A stretch of DNA of 36,361 nt from Mycobacterium sp. E787 (GTDB taxonomy: Bacteria > Actinomycetota > Actinomycetes > Mycobacteriales > Mycobacteriaceae): assembly GCF_001668725.1 (NCBI RefSeq), contig NZ_LZKL01000046.1:1-36361 (forward strand). Direction: 5' to 3'. Of the stretch, positions 1 to 8,281 are shown piece after piece. Made by a program: the position numbers and the translations under genes. Every line of letters begins with the position of its first letter. Within the stretch, counting starts at the first letter, position 1. Below the pieces are notes generated by a model that saw only the letters and a program-made list of their open reading frames with translations, had not been told where the DNA came from and did no database searches.

Positions 1-1260
1 CACGACCGGCCGAGACAGCATCTCGGCGCTGACCCTGATCACGCACCAGCCGGCCGCGCGGCCGGCGACGGCGTTCGCGGCGCTCGATTGGACGCTGCCG
101 GCAAGTGCGCTCGCGTCCGTCGGAGCGGCGACGGCGCCGGCCGGGCTGAGCATCGCCGCGTTCGCCAGGCTCGCGTTCAGTCCGCCTGTGCTCACGGCCG
201 AGTTGAGCAGGCTCGAGCTGAGGTTGGCCGCCCCGACGCCGCCCGTCATGTAGTTGCCGGAGTTGAGGAGGCCGGCGTCCTGGGCGCTGTGCGGGGCCAA
301 CCCGTTGTCCATGAAAAAGCCCGTGTTCGCGTTGCCGCTGTTGAAAAAGCCCGCGTTGACCGACCCCGAGTTCAACAGGCCGGTGTTGGACGTGCCCGCG
401 TTCCCGATGCCGAAGTTACCGGTGCCGGAGTTGAAGAAGCCGATGTTATTGCTGCCGGAGTTGAAGAAGCCGATGTTGCCGGTGCCGGAGTTGAAGCCGC
501 CGAAGCCGATCTGATTGTTGCCGGTCAGCCCGATCCCGAAGTCGTTGCTGCCGCTGTTGCCGAAGCCGAAGTTGTTATTACCGAAGTTACCCAGGCCGAA
601 GTTGTTGTTCCCGGAATTTCCGGATCCGACATTTAAGTTGCCGCTGTTTCCAAATCCCAGGTTTGAATTGCCCAGCGAAAGGCTAAGTGGACCGAATCCG
701 ATTTTCCCGTTGTTGAAGTTGAAACCCAGCTTTTGCAGGACCTGCTGCCAGGGCGCCAATTGTGCGGCCGCCATGGACGCGTCGGCGTGATACCCGAACA
801 TCGCGGCCACGTCGGCGGCCCACATCGCCTCGTAGGCGGCCTCGGTGTCCATGATCGCCGGGACGTTGAACCCGAACCAGTTGGTGGCCGCCAGCGCCTT
901 CACCAGGGCGCGGTTCGCCGCCACCACCGCGGGCTGGACGGTGGCGGCCACCGCGGACTCGAAGGCGGCCGCGATGGCCGCGGCCTGGCTCGATGCCGCC
1001 TCGGCCTGTGCGGCGGCGGCGCTGAGCCAGCTCACATACTGGGTCGCGACGGTCATCATCGCCGCGGCCGACGCGCCCTGCCACGAGCCGTTGGCCAGAT
1101 CCGAGGTCACCGAAAAGAAGGACGACGCCGACGACGCAAGGTCCTCGGCCAACCCATCCCAGGCTTCGGCCGCAGCAAGCAGCGGTGCCGCACCCGGCCC
1201 GGCGAAAATTAGTGCCGAGTTGATTTCAGGCGGCAACCACGCAAAATGCGGGCTCGTCAC
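1..1260 (-). CDS. PPE family protein with MPTR repeats, 3' end cut by window
   Basis: Reading leftwards from a GTG at 1260, the protein opens with the PPE signature: a Phe-Ala-Trp-Leu-Pro-Pro-Glu-Ile start, an alanine-rich helical domain of about 170 residues and a WQG turn near residue 60. After about residue 175 it turns into tandem asparagine/glycine pentapeptides (NxGxGN, FNSG, GFFN types), the major polymorphic tandem repeat (MPTR) class. An alanine/serine-rich tail of about 100 residues follows and is still open at base 1, so about 420 residues are visible. PPE proteins are exported by ESX (type VII) systems and usually act at the cell surface or outer membrane. No PE partner is visible. 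The position next to the DinB-like gene and rskA-sigK matches PPE10 (Rv0442c). The GTG start was chosen because it lines up with the invariant PPE N-terminus and has a -10 element 6 nt upstream. Confidence 0.9.
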   Translation of the reverse strand, partial: MTSPHFAWLPPEINSALIFAGPGAAPLLAAAEAWDGLAEDLASSASSFFSVTSDLANGSWQGASAAAMMTVATQYVSWLSAAAAQAEAASSQAAAIAAAFESAVAATVQPAVVAANRALVKALAATNWFGFNVPAIMDTEAAYEAMWAADVAAMFGYHADASMAAAQLAPWQQVLQKLGFNFNNGKIGFGPLSLSLGNSNLGFGNSGNLNVGSGNSGNNNFGLGNFGNNNFGFGNSGSNDFGIGLTGNNQIGFGGFNSGTGNIGFFNSGSNNIGFFNSGTGNFGIGNAGTSNTGLLNSGSVNAGFFNSGNANTGFFMDNGLAPHSAQDAGLLNSGNYMTGGVGAANLSSSLLNSAVSTGGLNASLANAAMLSPAGAVAAPTDASALAGSVQSSAANAVAGRAAGWCVIRVSAEMLSRPVV

Positions 1261-1266
1261 TGACCC

Positions 1267-1272
1267 AACTTA
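1267..1272 (-). promoter_or_regulatory. Candidate -10 element for a leaderless PPE mRNA
   Basis: The minus strand reads TAAGTT (TAnnnT form), ending 6 nt before the GTG at 1260, and no clear Shine-Dalgarno lies between. This spacing would place the transcription start at the start codon. The site is an inference from pattern only. Confidence 0.4.
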
Positions 1273-1298
1273 ACCGGGAAGGGCCGCCCTTCGTGGCG

Positions 1299-3029
1299 TT
1301 ATCGGCCAGGTACGGGCGTGGGCTTTCGGCCGCGGACCAACTTGCCCGGCCGGGCGTCGGTCGGAACGCCATTTTCAGCAATTATTTCTCCGGAAACGAT
1401 GGTTGTCACGTATCCTTCGGCGGTCTGGTCCAGGCGCCGCCCGCCGGCGGGCAGGTCGTGGTGGATCACCGGCTTGTGCAGCCGCAGCGCGGCGTGGTCG
1501 ATGACGTTGAGGTCGGCCTTGTAGCCGACGGCGATCCGGCCGCGGTCGCCCAGCCCGGCCACCCGCGCAGGCACGGAGGTGAGCTCGCGCACGGCCTCGG
1601 CCACGGTGAACCTCCCGGACTTGCGGTCGCGCGCCCAGTGCGCCAGGAAGTACGTCGTGTAGCTGGCGTCGCAGATCATCCCGTAGTGGGCGCCGCCGTC
1701 GCCCAGGCCGAGCACCACGTCGTCGCGGTGCAGCAACTTCCCGACGGTGTCCAGCGAGTTGTTCTGCAGGTTGCTGGTCGCCACCAGCAGCATGGCGCGG
1801 CCGTCGTCGTCGAGCAGCCGGTCGTAGGCCTCCTCCATCGGATCCACCCCCCGGGCCCGGGCGCGGGCGCCGATGCTGGTCGACGGGTCGGGCTCGTAGT
1901 CCGGCTCGTCGCCCAGCGGGTAGATCCAGTCCCACATCTGGGCCACGTACAGAATCGGGTGGCCGACGCCGGGCTTGTCGGCCAGGATGCGGGCGCGGAC
2001 CTCGGGCTTGCGCATCTCGGCCACCCGCTCGGCCAGCGGGAGGTGGGCGATCTCGCGGTAGCTGGGGTACAGCACGAAGGGGTTGGCGCTCAGCTGCAGC
2101 CCGATGATCAGACCGATCGGCCGCGGCAGCAGCTGCGCGGTGATGTCGCCTCCCGCCGCGTTCGCCTTCTCGATCATCGTGATGGCGTCCTCCCACGTCG
2201 GGTCGCCGGAGTTTGCGACGACGAGGGTGAAGGTGACCGGCAGGTGCAGGTCCTCGGCCACGTCGAACACCGTCTGCAACACGGGCTGGTAGCCGCCGGC
2301 GGGAATGTCCGGCACGAACTGCAGCAGCCCGCCGCCGGCGTCGACGACGCCCTTGGCGATCTCCTCGATCTCCTCCCGTGCGGCGTCGTAACTCGGTATC
2401 GGCGAACCGCTTTCGGTCTTGTGGATCGTCAACCGCGACGACGCGAAGCCCAGCGCGCCGACCTCGATCGCCTCCTTGGCCAGCGCCCGCATCCGGGCGA
2501 GGTCCTCGGCGGTGGCCGGCTCCCGGTCGGCGCCGCGCCGGCCCATCACGTACACCCGCAGCGGCGAGTGCGGAAGGTAGGCGGCCACGTCGATGTCGCG
2601 TTTGCCCGCGTCCAGCGCGTCCATGTATTCGGGGAAGGTTTCCCAGTTCCACGGCAGCCCGTCGGTCATCACGACGCCCGGGATGTCCTCGACGCCGGCC
2701 ATCACGTCGACGAGCACGTCGTGGTCTTCCTGGCGGCAGGGGGCGAAGCCGACCCCGCAGTTGCCCATCACCACCGTGGTCACCCCGTTCGCCGACGACG
2801 GGGTCAGCCGCTCCGACCAGATGGACTGGCCGTCGTAGTGGGTGTGCAGGTCGACGAAGCCGGGCGTGACCAGTAGCCCGGTGGCGTCGATCTCGCGGCG
2901 GGCCCCGTCCCCGTTCACGGATCCGACAGCCTCGATCACGCCGTCCCTCACCGCGACGTCGCCGACGTACGGCTCACCCCCCAGCCCGTCGACGATGGTG
3001 CCGTTGCGGATGACGAGGTCGTAGGTCAT
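1299..3029 (-). CDS. N-acyl-D-amino-acid deacylase / D-aminoacylase family amidohydrolase
   Basis: The 576-residue protein belongs to the metal-dependent amidohydrolase superfamily. An N-terminal beta-sandwich strand (VIRNGTIVDG) leads into the HTH metal motif at residues 62-64 (LHTHYDGQ). A cysteine follows at residue 91 in an MGNCGVGF motif, the position of the metal-bridging Cys in D-aminoacylases. Near the C-terminus are a GDGGAHYG motif (metal Asp region) and a closing beta-sandwich strand (GYKADLNVID). Family members hydrolyse N-acyl-D-amino acids or related amides in the cytoplasm, but the substrate here cannot be read from sequence. The stop lies 38 bp before the PPE start and the gene is divergent from the DinB-like gene. 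I do not recall it at this position in H37Rv. The ATG at 3029 begins the expected first strand. Confidence 0.85.
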   Translation of the reverse strand: MTYDLVIRNGTIVDGLGGEPYVGDVAVRDGVIEAVGSVNGDGARREIDATGLLVTPGFVDLHTHYDGQSIWSERLTPSSANGVTTVVMGNCGVGFAPCRQEDHDVLVDVMAGVEDIPGVVMTDGLPWNWETFPEYMDALDAGKRDIDVAAYLPHSPLRVYVMGRRGADREPATAEDLARMRALAKEAIEVGALGFASSRLTIHKTESGSPIPSYDAAREEIEEIAKGVVDAGGGLLQFVPDIPAGGYQPVLQTVFDVAEDLHLPVTFTLVVANSGDPTWEDAITMIEKANAAGGDITAQLLPRPIGLIIGLQLSANPFVLYPSYREIAHLPLAERVAEMRKPEVRARILADKPGVGHPILYVAQMWDWIYPLGDEPDYEPDPSTSIGARARARGVDPMEEAYDRLLDDDGRAMLLVATSNLQNNSLDTVGKLLHRDDVVLGLGDGGAHYGMICDASYTTYFLAHWARDRKSGRFTVAEAVRELTSVPARVAGLGDRGRIAVGYKADLNVIDHAALRLHKPVIHHDLPAGGRRLDQTAEGYVTTIVSGEIIAENGVPTDARPGKLVRGRKPTPVPGR

Positions 3030-3035
3030 CTAAAT

Positions 3036-3041
3036 AATCTA
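3036..3041 (-). promoter_or_regulatory. Candidate -10 element for the amidohydrolase
   Basis: On the minus strand TAGATT lies 6 nt before the ATG at 3029, in an unusually AT-rich stretch (3030-3041). No Shine-Dalgarno is present, so a leaderless mRNA is likely. Confidence 0.45.
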
Positions 3042-3070
3042 CGACCGTGCCGGTGGGTCGTGCCAGGCTC

Positions 3071-3076
3071 TAGTGT
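3071..3076 (+). promoter_or_regulatory. Candidate -10 element for the DinB-like gene
   Basis: TAGTGT lies 7 nt before the ATG at 3084 with no Shine-Dalgarno in between. Together with the element at 3036-3041 it makes a compact divergent promoter pair in a 54-bp gap. Confidence 0.45.
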
Positions 3077-3083
3077 CGCTGGT

Positions 3084-3599
3084 ATGGCCAACGCTGACGC
3101 CGCCACCCAGGAACTGCTTCGCGACGCCTTCACCCGGTTGATCGAACACGTCGACGAGCTCGCCGACGGGCTGACCGACGAGGTGTCGGACTACCGCCCG
3201 ACCCCGAACGCCAACAGCATCGCCTGGCTGATCTGGCACAGCGCGCGCGTACAGGACATCCAGCTGGCGCACGTGGCCGGCGTCGAGCAGGTGTGGATTC
3301 GCGACGGCTGGGTGGACCGGTTCGGGCTGGACCTGCCGCGCAACGACACCGGCTACGGGCACGGCCCCGACGAGGTGGCCAAGGTGAAGGCGCCCGCCGA
3401 GCTGCTGAGGGGCTACTACCACGCCGTGCACAAGCTGACCCTCGAATACATCGCCAGCGTGACCGCCGACGAGCTGGCCCGCGTCGTCGACACCAACTGG
3501 GACCCGCCGGTGACGGCCGGCGCGCGGCTGGTGAGCATCATCGACGACTGCGCCCAGCACCTCGGCCAGGCCGCTTATGTGCGGGGGATCGCCCCGTAG
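3084..3599 (+). CDS. DinB-like (DUF664) four-helix protein, Rv0443 homologue
   Basis: This 171-residue soluble helical protein has the layout of DinB/DUF664 proteins. It has an N-terminal helix (LLRDAFTRLIEHVDEL) and a central histidine (WLIWHSARVQDIQ). A C-terminal DCAQHLGQAAYVRG segment supplies a second histidine. In this superfamily three histidines usually bind a divalent metal, and members include mycothiol-dependent transferases, but no specific reaction can be assigned. The length matches what I recall for Rv0443, which also precedes rskA-sigK. A longer in-frame start at 3060 exists. I prefer the ATG at 3084 because it fits the family length and has a -10 element just upstream. Confidence 0.8.
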   Translation: MANADAATQELLRDAFTRLIEHVDELADGLTDEVSDYRPTPNANSIAWLIWHSARVQDIQLAHVAGVEQVWIRDGWVDRFGLDLPRNDTGYGHGPDEVAKVKAPAELLRGYYHAVHKLTLEYIASVTADELARVVDTNWDPPVTAGARLVSIIDDCAQHLGQAAYVRGIAP

Positions 3600-3610
3600 G
3601 GTCTCAAGGC

Positions 3611-4465
3611 GTGCGATCGGCGGTGACGGCGCTGTTGTGGCTGGCGACGACCGTTGCCCTGGCCGCGGCGATCCCCGCGGCGTGGCTACAGCTCAACGTC
3701 ATCGACGAGGCCGGCTACGCCAGGCTGGCGCGAGAAGCCGCGGGCGACCCCGCCCTGCAGTCGGCCATGGCCTCCGAACTGGCCACCCGGGCGATGGCGC
3801 TCATCGCGGAACGGGGCGGGGGCCGCTACCCCGTGGACGGCGCGCGGGTGCACGACGTCGCGAGTGCCTTCACGGCCGGGCCCGGGTTCCCGCCGCTGTT
3901 CGCCCAGGCGAACCGGGCGGCCCATGCCTGGTTGTTCACCGACCCGCCCCCGGGCCGGACCGGCAACCAATGGGTGATCGACGTGGCCCCGATGCTCGAC
4001 GACAGCGCGTTCCGGCAGGTGTTGAGCGGCCACGACGTCACGGTTCCCGCCAACCTCACGGTTCCGCTGACGGTGTCGATGCCCGCGTCGCTGCGGCAGG
4101 GCAGGCTGAGCCGGCTGGCGACCTGGGGCCCCGGTGTGAGCATCGGCGCGGCGGCCCTCGGCGGTTTGTTCGCGCTGCTGACGCTGGCCGCCGCGCGCCG
4201 CCGCGGCAAGGCCCTGAGCGCGCTGGGGGTCTCGGCACTGCTCGTCGGGGCGGCCGGCTGGGCGGGCATCGAGGCGGGTCGCCGCCACATCGACGACGCG
4301 CTGAACCGCACCACCGGGGACATCCGCCAGATCGCCGAGGTGATGGTGGCCCACGCCGAGGCCGGCCTGCGGCACTGGCTCGACCTGACGCTGGTCGCCG
4401 GCGTGGTGCTGGTCGGGCTGGGTGTGCTCGTCGCGATCGCGGGCGGCCTCGGGAAGAAGGCCTAG
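3611..4465 (+). CDS. Conserved hypothetical membrane protein
   Basis: The 284-residue protein has an N-terminal hydrophobic segment (about residues 6-25) and an extracytoplasmic-looking domain of about 150 residues. Two closely spaced membrane helices follow (about 176-196 and 202-220), then a short polar helix and a last membrane helix (about 259-280) ending in GLGKKA. I do not recognise a family and infer no enzyme motif. It starts at a GTG 11 bp after the DinB-like gene, so the two are probably cotranscribed. It converges on rskA with a 6-bp gap. I do not recall a counterpart between Rv0443 and rskA in H37Rv, so this may be gained here or lost there. Longer in-frame starts inside the upstream gene exist but would only add residues overlapping that gene. 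Confidence 0.75.
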   Translation: MRSAVTALLWLATTVALAAAIPAAWLQLNVIDEAGYARLAREAAGDPALQSAMASELATRAMALIAERGGGRYPVDGARVHDVASAFTAGPGFPPLFAQANRAAHAWLFTDPPPGRTGNQWVIDVAPMLDDSAFRQVLSGHDVTVPANLTVPLTVSMPASLRQGRLSRLATWGPGVSIGAAALGGLFALLTLAAARRRGKALSALGVSALLVGAAGWAGIEAGRRHIDDALNRTTGDIRQIAEVMVAHAEAGLRHWLDLTLVAGVVLVGLGVLVAIAGGLGKKA

Positions 4466-4471
4466 CATCCC

Positions 4472-5167
4472 TCAGCTGAGAGGCAGCTCGGCGAGCATCG
4501 GGCCGGTCGGCTGCGGCGACCCGTTGCCCGGTTCGACGGTGAACGCGAGCGCCTTCGAGGCTCCGATGTTGGTGAGCGTGTCTTTCGTCGATGGCAACAC
4601 CGCCGCGGTGCCCATGGTCCCCGCCGAGGTCGGGCCGTTGGCACCGATCAGCCACATCTGATAGACGGTGCCCGGCGACGGCGGTGGCACGTTGTTCATC
4701 ACCAGCACGGCCGCGTTGCGGTCGCGGGAGAACATCACCGTCGCGGTCCCGTTGGCCAGCGGGCGCGAGACCGTCTGCACGTCCGGGGCGGCCAGCACCT
4801 GCTCGGCCATCGACGGCTTCGCCGGCGAACGCGTCACCACCCCGACGCCGAACGCCGCGGCGCCCACCACGACCGCCGCCGCCGCGGCCAAAACGATTCT
4901 GCGCCAACCGATCTGGCGGGCGCTGGCCGGGGTTGCAGCGGACAGCGTGGCCGCCCGCAGATGCGCCGGGGGTTCGGTCGCCGTCGCGGCCGACAGGACC
5001 GCCATCGTCTCGCGCACGGCGCGGACCTCGTCGTGGAAGGCCGTCGCCACCGGCGCCGGCGCGGCGGCGATCCGCCGGTCGATCTCGGCGCGTTCCTCGT
5101 CCGAGACGGCATGCAGGGCATAGGGCGCGGCGAGCTCGAGCAGTTCGAAATCGGTTGGTTCGGTCAT
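4472..5167 (-). CDS. rskA: Anti-sigma-K factor RskA
   Basis: The 231-residue protein matches RskA (Rv0444c) in size and layout. An N-terminal cytoplasmic anti-sigma domain (about 1-85, starting with [15 protein letters not shown]) comes first. A single membrane helix follows at about 91-111, then an extracytoplasmic RskA domain containing the typical YQMWLIG segment and a GTMGTA turn. It has no HxxxCxxC zinc motif. RskA holds SigK inactive at the membrane and is known to be released by regulated proteolysis. Its ATG overlaps the sigK stop by 4 bp (ATGA), so the two are translationally coupled. A 10-bp palindrome, CTCAGCTGAG, covers its stop codon. Confidence 0.95.
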   Translation of the reverse strand: MTEPTDFELLELAAPYALHAVSDEERAEIDRRIAAAPAPVATAFHDEVRAVRETMAVLSAATATEPPAHLRAATLSAATPASARQIGWRRIVLAAAAAVVVGAAAFGVGVVTRSPAKPSMAEQVLAAPDVQTVSRPLANGTATVMFSRDRNAAVLVMNNVPPPSPGTVYQMWLIGANGPTSAGTMGTAAVLPSTKDTLTNIGASKALAFTVEPGNGSPQPTGPMLAELPLS

Positions 5168-5709
5168 GGCACGTCCAGGCAGTTACGCAGGCCGCGCAGC
5201 CCGTCGCGGATGCGCGACTTGATCGTCGACAGGTTGGCGGCCAACCGCTGCGAGACCTCGCTGTAGGTCAGCCCCTGGTAGTAGGCCAGCTCGATGCACT
5301 GGCGCTGGGCATCGCTCAGCGCCTCCAGGCATTGGGCCACCCGGCGGCGCTCGTCGCCGGCGAGCGCCGAGTCGGCCACGACATCACTCGCGGTTTCGGC
5401 GCTGGCCGCACCGTAGCGCGATTCCCGCCTGCTGCCCGCCTGTTCGGCGCGCACCCGGTCGACGGCCCGCCGGTGCGCCATGGTCAGCAGCCAGGCCAGG
5501 GCCGACCCTCTGGCCGGGTCGAACTGCGACGCCGTGCGCCACACCTCGAGGTAGATCTCCTGGGTGGTTTCTTCGCCATAACCCGGATCACGCACCACCC
5601 GTGTCACCAGTCCGTACACCCGTGCTTTGGTCAGGTCGTAGAGGGTCGCGAAGGCGGCGTTGTCGCCGCGCGCGACCTGGTGCAGCAGTGCGTCGAGCTC
5701 GGTGCTCAT
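5164..5709 (-). CDS. sigK: ECF RNA polymerase sigma factor SigK
   Basis: The 181-residue protein has the two ECF sigma domains. Region 2 (about residues 12-85) includes [12 protein letters not shown] and [18 protein letters not shown]. Region 4 (about 115-175) includes [19 protein letters not shown] and [19 protein letters not shown]. It is nearly identical in motif pattern to Rv0445c. SigK directs transcription of its own locus and, in M. tuberculosis, of the mpt70/mpt83/dipZ locus. The ATG at 5709 is preceded by a purine-rich Shine-Dalgarno (GAGGGGCGATAGG), and an in-frame stop lies just upstream, which fixes the start. It begins 21 bp after the DUF1295 gene, consistent with an operon. Confidence 0.96.
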   Translation of the reverse strand: MSTELDALLHQVARGDNAAFATLYDLTKARVYGLVTRVVRDPGYGEETTQEIYLEVWRTASQFDPARGSALAWLLTMAHRRAVDRVRAEQAGSRRESRYGAASAETASDVVADSALAGDERRRVAQCLEALSDAQRQCIELAYYQGLTYSEVSQRLAANLSTIKSRIRDGLRGLRNCLDVP

Positions 5710-5730
5710 CGCCCGGTAGCCTATCGCCCC

Positions 5731-6522
5731 TCATCGCAGCCCCGATCGAGGCGGGCGGGGGAAGAAAAACGCTGTCCTTTCCCGGTATTCGTCGAAGCCG
5801 GGACGGCCGGCCATCAGCTTCTCGGTCAGCCGCGCCCCGCTGACGTGCATCAGGAAATACGTCATGAGCAACGGCGAGCCGACCGTGGCCAGCGCCCACC
5901 ATCCGTTGAGGGTGATCAGCCACAATCCCCACCACACCGCGGCGTCGCCGAAGTAATTCGGGTGGCGGGTCCAGGCCCACAGGCCACCGTCCAGCACCAC
6001 GCCGCGGTTGGCCGGATCGGATTTGAAGGCGCGCAGCTGCCCGTCGCCGACTGCCTCGAACGCGAAGCCCACCAGCCACACGGCCACGCCCACCACCGCG
6101 ACGGCGGTCAGTGGTTCCGGCGTGGGACCGGTCACCGCCGACAGTTGCAGCGGGAACGACACGAACCAGCCGATGAAGGCCTGCAGCACAAAGACTTTCC
6201 GCACGACCTGGGCGACCGTCGCACCGCGCAGCAGGGCGGCGTACCTGGGGTCCTCGCCCTTGCCCGCCGTCTTGCGTTGGATGTGCCAAGCCAGCCGCAG
6301 CCCCCAGATCGCCACGAGTGCGAGCAGCAGCCAGCGCCGGGTCGCGTCCCCGCGGCCCAGCGCGGCTGCGACGCCGGCGATGGCCACGAAGCCGAGGCCC
6401 CAGGCCACGTCGACGACGTTGTAGCGCCCGATCCGCCGGGCGACCGCGAACGTGACCGTGTGCACGACGGCGAGCACCACCGCCGAGGCGGCGGAGACCT
6501 GGAGCAGGTTCGTCAGATTCAT
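5731..6522 (-). CDS. DUF1295 / steroid 5-alpha-reductase-like membrane protein, Rv0446c homologue
   Basis: The 263-residue integral membrane protein begins MNLTNLLQVSAASAVV and has about six hydrophobic segments. Near the C-terminus it carries the HPNYFGD motif and a following WWGLW helix. These are hallmarks of DUF1295 proteins related to steroid 5-alpha-reductases and isoprenylcysteine methyltransferases. The real substrate is unknown. The start has a strong Shine-Dalgarno (GGAGGT) 5 nt upstream. A much longer open frame in this phase runs back to 7470 over the dipZ-like gene, but it has no support. In H37Rv the same gene (Rv0446c) sits directly upstream of sigK, and SigK is known to autoregulate that locus. 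Confidence 0.9.
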   Translation of the reverse strand: MNLTNLLQVSAASAVVLAVVHTVTFAVARRIGRYNVVDVAWGLGFVAIAGVAAALGRGDATRRWLLLALVAIWGLRLAWHIQRKTAGKGEDPRYAALLRGATVAQVVRKVFVLQAFIGWFVSFPLQLSAVTGPTPEPLTAVAVVGVAVWLVGFAFEAVGDGQLRAFKSDPANRGVVLDGGLWAWTRHPNYFGDAAVWWGLWLITLNGWWALATVGSPLLMTYFLMHVSGARLTEKLMAGRPGFDEYRERTAFFFPRPPRSGLR

Positions 6523-6569
6523 CGTCGACCTCCATGAAGTTATTCGAAGCCGCCGGCGACCCGGACTGC

Positions 6570-8255
6570 TCAGCCGAATGTGAACGAAAACACCTGCAGG
6601 CCCTTGCCGACCCGCATGTCGAGCTGGTCGCGGCGCGCGACGTCCCCGGCGTCGTTGCCGGCTATCTGATGCAGGGTGGGTGGGCCGCCGATGGTTGTGG
6701 TGGTCGTCCGGCCGCCCCTGGTCGCGGTGATGGTGCCGGTGCCGCCGACGACGACGTAGACGTCCTTGCCGGTGTAGTTGAGCCGGATGGCGGCGTCGTC
6801 GCTGTCGGCGGTGGCGCCCTGGTCGTCCAGCGTCCACCGGCCGTGCAGGGCGAACCGGTCGTCGGGCAGCGTCGCCGGGTAGGCGAACGTGGCGGTGCCG
6901 GCCCGGTACGGGCCGTCGCCGCCATAGTTGACGGCCCTGCCCGCGCCCAGGTAGGTCTCCGGTGTGAGCCTGGTGTGCGGGGTGGTGTCGACCGTGTTGG
7001 TCGCGCCCGGCAGCGTGGCGCCCGACGCATCGGTGAGCAGTTCGCGAATCAGCCGTTCGGTGCCGTCGTAGTCGCCCTCGCCGAACTTGGTGTGGCGCAC
7101 CGCCCCCCGGGCATCGATGAGGTATTCGGCGGGCCAATACAGGTTCTGATAGCTGTTCCACGTCGCGTAGTCGTTGTCCAGCGCGACGGGGTAGCCGATG
7201 TGCAGCGCGGCGGCGCCGCCGGCCACGTTGCCGGGGACCCGCTCGAACGCGTACTCCGGCGTGTGCACCCCGATGACCACGAAACCGCTGTCGCGATACC
7301 GGTTGTACCAGTCGACCACGTGCGGGATCGCCCGCTGACAGTTGATGCAGGAGTACGCCCAGAAGTCGATCAGGACCACCTTGCCGCGCAGCGACGCGAG
7401 GTCGATCGGGGCTCCGCCGGGAGTGTTGAGCCACTGGGTGATCCCGGTGATGGCGGGCGCCGGTCCGCACTGCTGCAAGGCGGCAGCGCCGTCAGTGCAG
7501 TCGGCCAGCTGACCCGCGGGCGCGGTGCCGGCTGCCAGCTTCTGCCGAATCCCGTTGGCGCCGAAGCCCTTTTGCAGGGCAGCGCTGTAGTCGGGCACGG
7601 CGCGCTGCAGCGCGGCGGGCAGGTTGAAGACCAGGGCCACCGCCAGCAGGATCATCGCGATCCCGCCGGCGACCCGAATCCCGCGCTGCCGGCGGCGAAA
7701 TGCCCCGACGCGCTCGGCGACGCGCCGCCCGGCCAGCGCGAAAACCAGCAGCGGCAGCGCGGCGCCGATCGCGAACGCCGCGGTCAAAACCAGGATCGGT
7801 GGGCCGATGCGGGCGGTCCCGCCGGCGACGACGATGGCGGCCAGCACCGGCCCCGCGCACGGCACATACAGCGCTCCGAGTGTCAGACCGAGCGCGAAAC
7901 CCGTTCTGTTCGAGCCTAATTCGCGTTGCGGGAGGCGGGCAAAGGGCCGCTCGATCAGATGCTGCAGGGGCGGGAAGATCAACCCGAGCCCGATCAGGGT
8001 CAACGTCACCAGGGCCGCCCACCGGATCGCGTCCTGCGGCAGGTGCAGCGCCGAGAGCAGGGCCGAACCGGCCAGCGTGACCGTACTGAAGCTGAGGACC
8101 AGGCCCGCGATCACCAGATACGGGCGGCCCGCGCGGGTGCCGGCCCCGTCGCTGCTCACGCCGGAGAAGAAGACCACCGGAAGGACCGGCAGGATGCACG
8201 GCGAGATGCCGGTGACCAGACCGCCGAGGAAGCCGATGAGCGCGATTGTTCCCAT
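6570..8255 (-). CDS. DipZ-like integral membrane thiol-disulfide protein (CcdA plus thioredoxin plus C-terminal beta domain)
   Basis: The 561-residue protein has three parts. Residues 1 to about 230 form a CcdA/DsbD-type membrane domain with the paired cysteines Cys20 (SPCILP) and Cys133 (VPCAGP). Residues about 275-430 form a thioredoxin/TlpA-like domain with the redox motif Cys303-Ile-Asn-Cys306. Residues about 435-561 are a beta-rich domain ending in SFTFG, as in DipZ C-terminal domains. Such proteins pass reducing equivalents across the membrane to extracytoplasmic disulfides. M. tuberculosis DipZ (Rv2874) lies between the SigK targets mpt83 and mpt70, whereas here the homologue lies in the sigK operon itself. 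The ATG at 8255 is 26 bp after the mmpL4 stop. Longer in-frame starts would overlap mmpL4. Confidence 0.92.
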   Translation of the reverse strand: MGTIALIGFLGGLVTGISPCILPVLPVVFFSGVSSDGAGTRAGRPYLVIAGLVLSFSTVTLAGSALLSALHLPQDAIRWAALVTLTLIGLGLIFPPLQHLIERPFARLPQRELGSNRTGFALGLTLGALYVPCAGPVLAAIVVAGGTARIGPPILVLTAAFAIGAALPLLVFALAGRRVAERVGAFRRRQRGIRVAGGIAMILLAVALVFNLPAALQRAVPDYSAALQKGFGANGIRQKLAAGTAPAGQLADCTDGAAALQQCGPAPAITGITQWLNTPGGAPIDLASLRGKVVLIDFWAYSCINCQRAIPHVVDWYNRYRDSGFVVIGVHTPEYAFERVPGNVAGGAAALHIGYPVALDNDYATWNSYQNLYWPAEYLIDARGAVRHTKFGEGDYDGTERLIRELLTDASGATLPGATNTVDTTPHTRLTPETYLGAGRAVNYGGDGPYRAGTATFAYPATLPDDRFALHGRWTLDDQGATADSDDAAIRLNYTGKDVYVVVGGTGTITATRGGRTTTTTIGGPPTLHQIAGNDAGDVARRDQLDMRVGKGLQVFSFTFG

Positions 8256-8281
8256 GACAGCTATTCGGAGCCGGCCGGCGG

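Noticed and set aside
88..636. Plus-strand open frames across the PPE repeat region
   Set aside because: They are mirror frames of the Asn/Gly repeat codons of the minus-strand PPE gene and have no domain or start signal.
1293..2876. A 527-residue plus-strand frame opposite the amidohydrolase
   Set aside because: High-GC DNA keeps antisense frames open. The peptide is His/Arg/Val-rich low-complexity, while the minus frame has full family motifs.
6534..7919. A 461-residue plus-strand frame opposite the dipZ-like gene
   Set aside because: No recognisable motif, composition typical of an antisense shadow, and it covers the CxxC-bearing thioredoxin domain.
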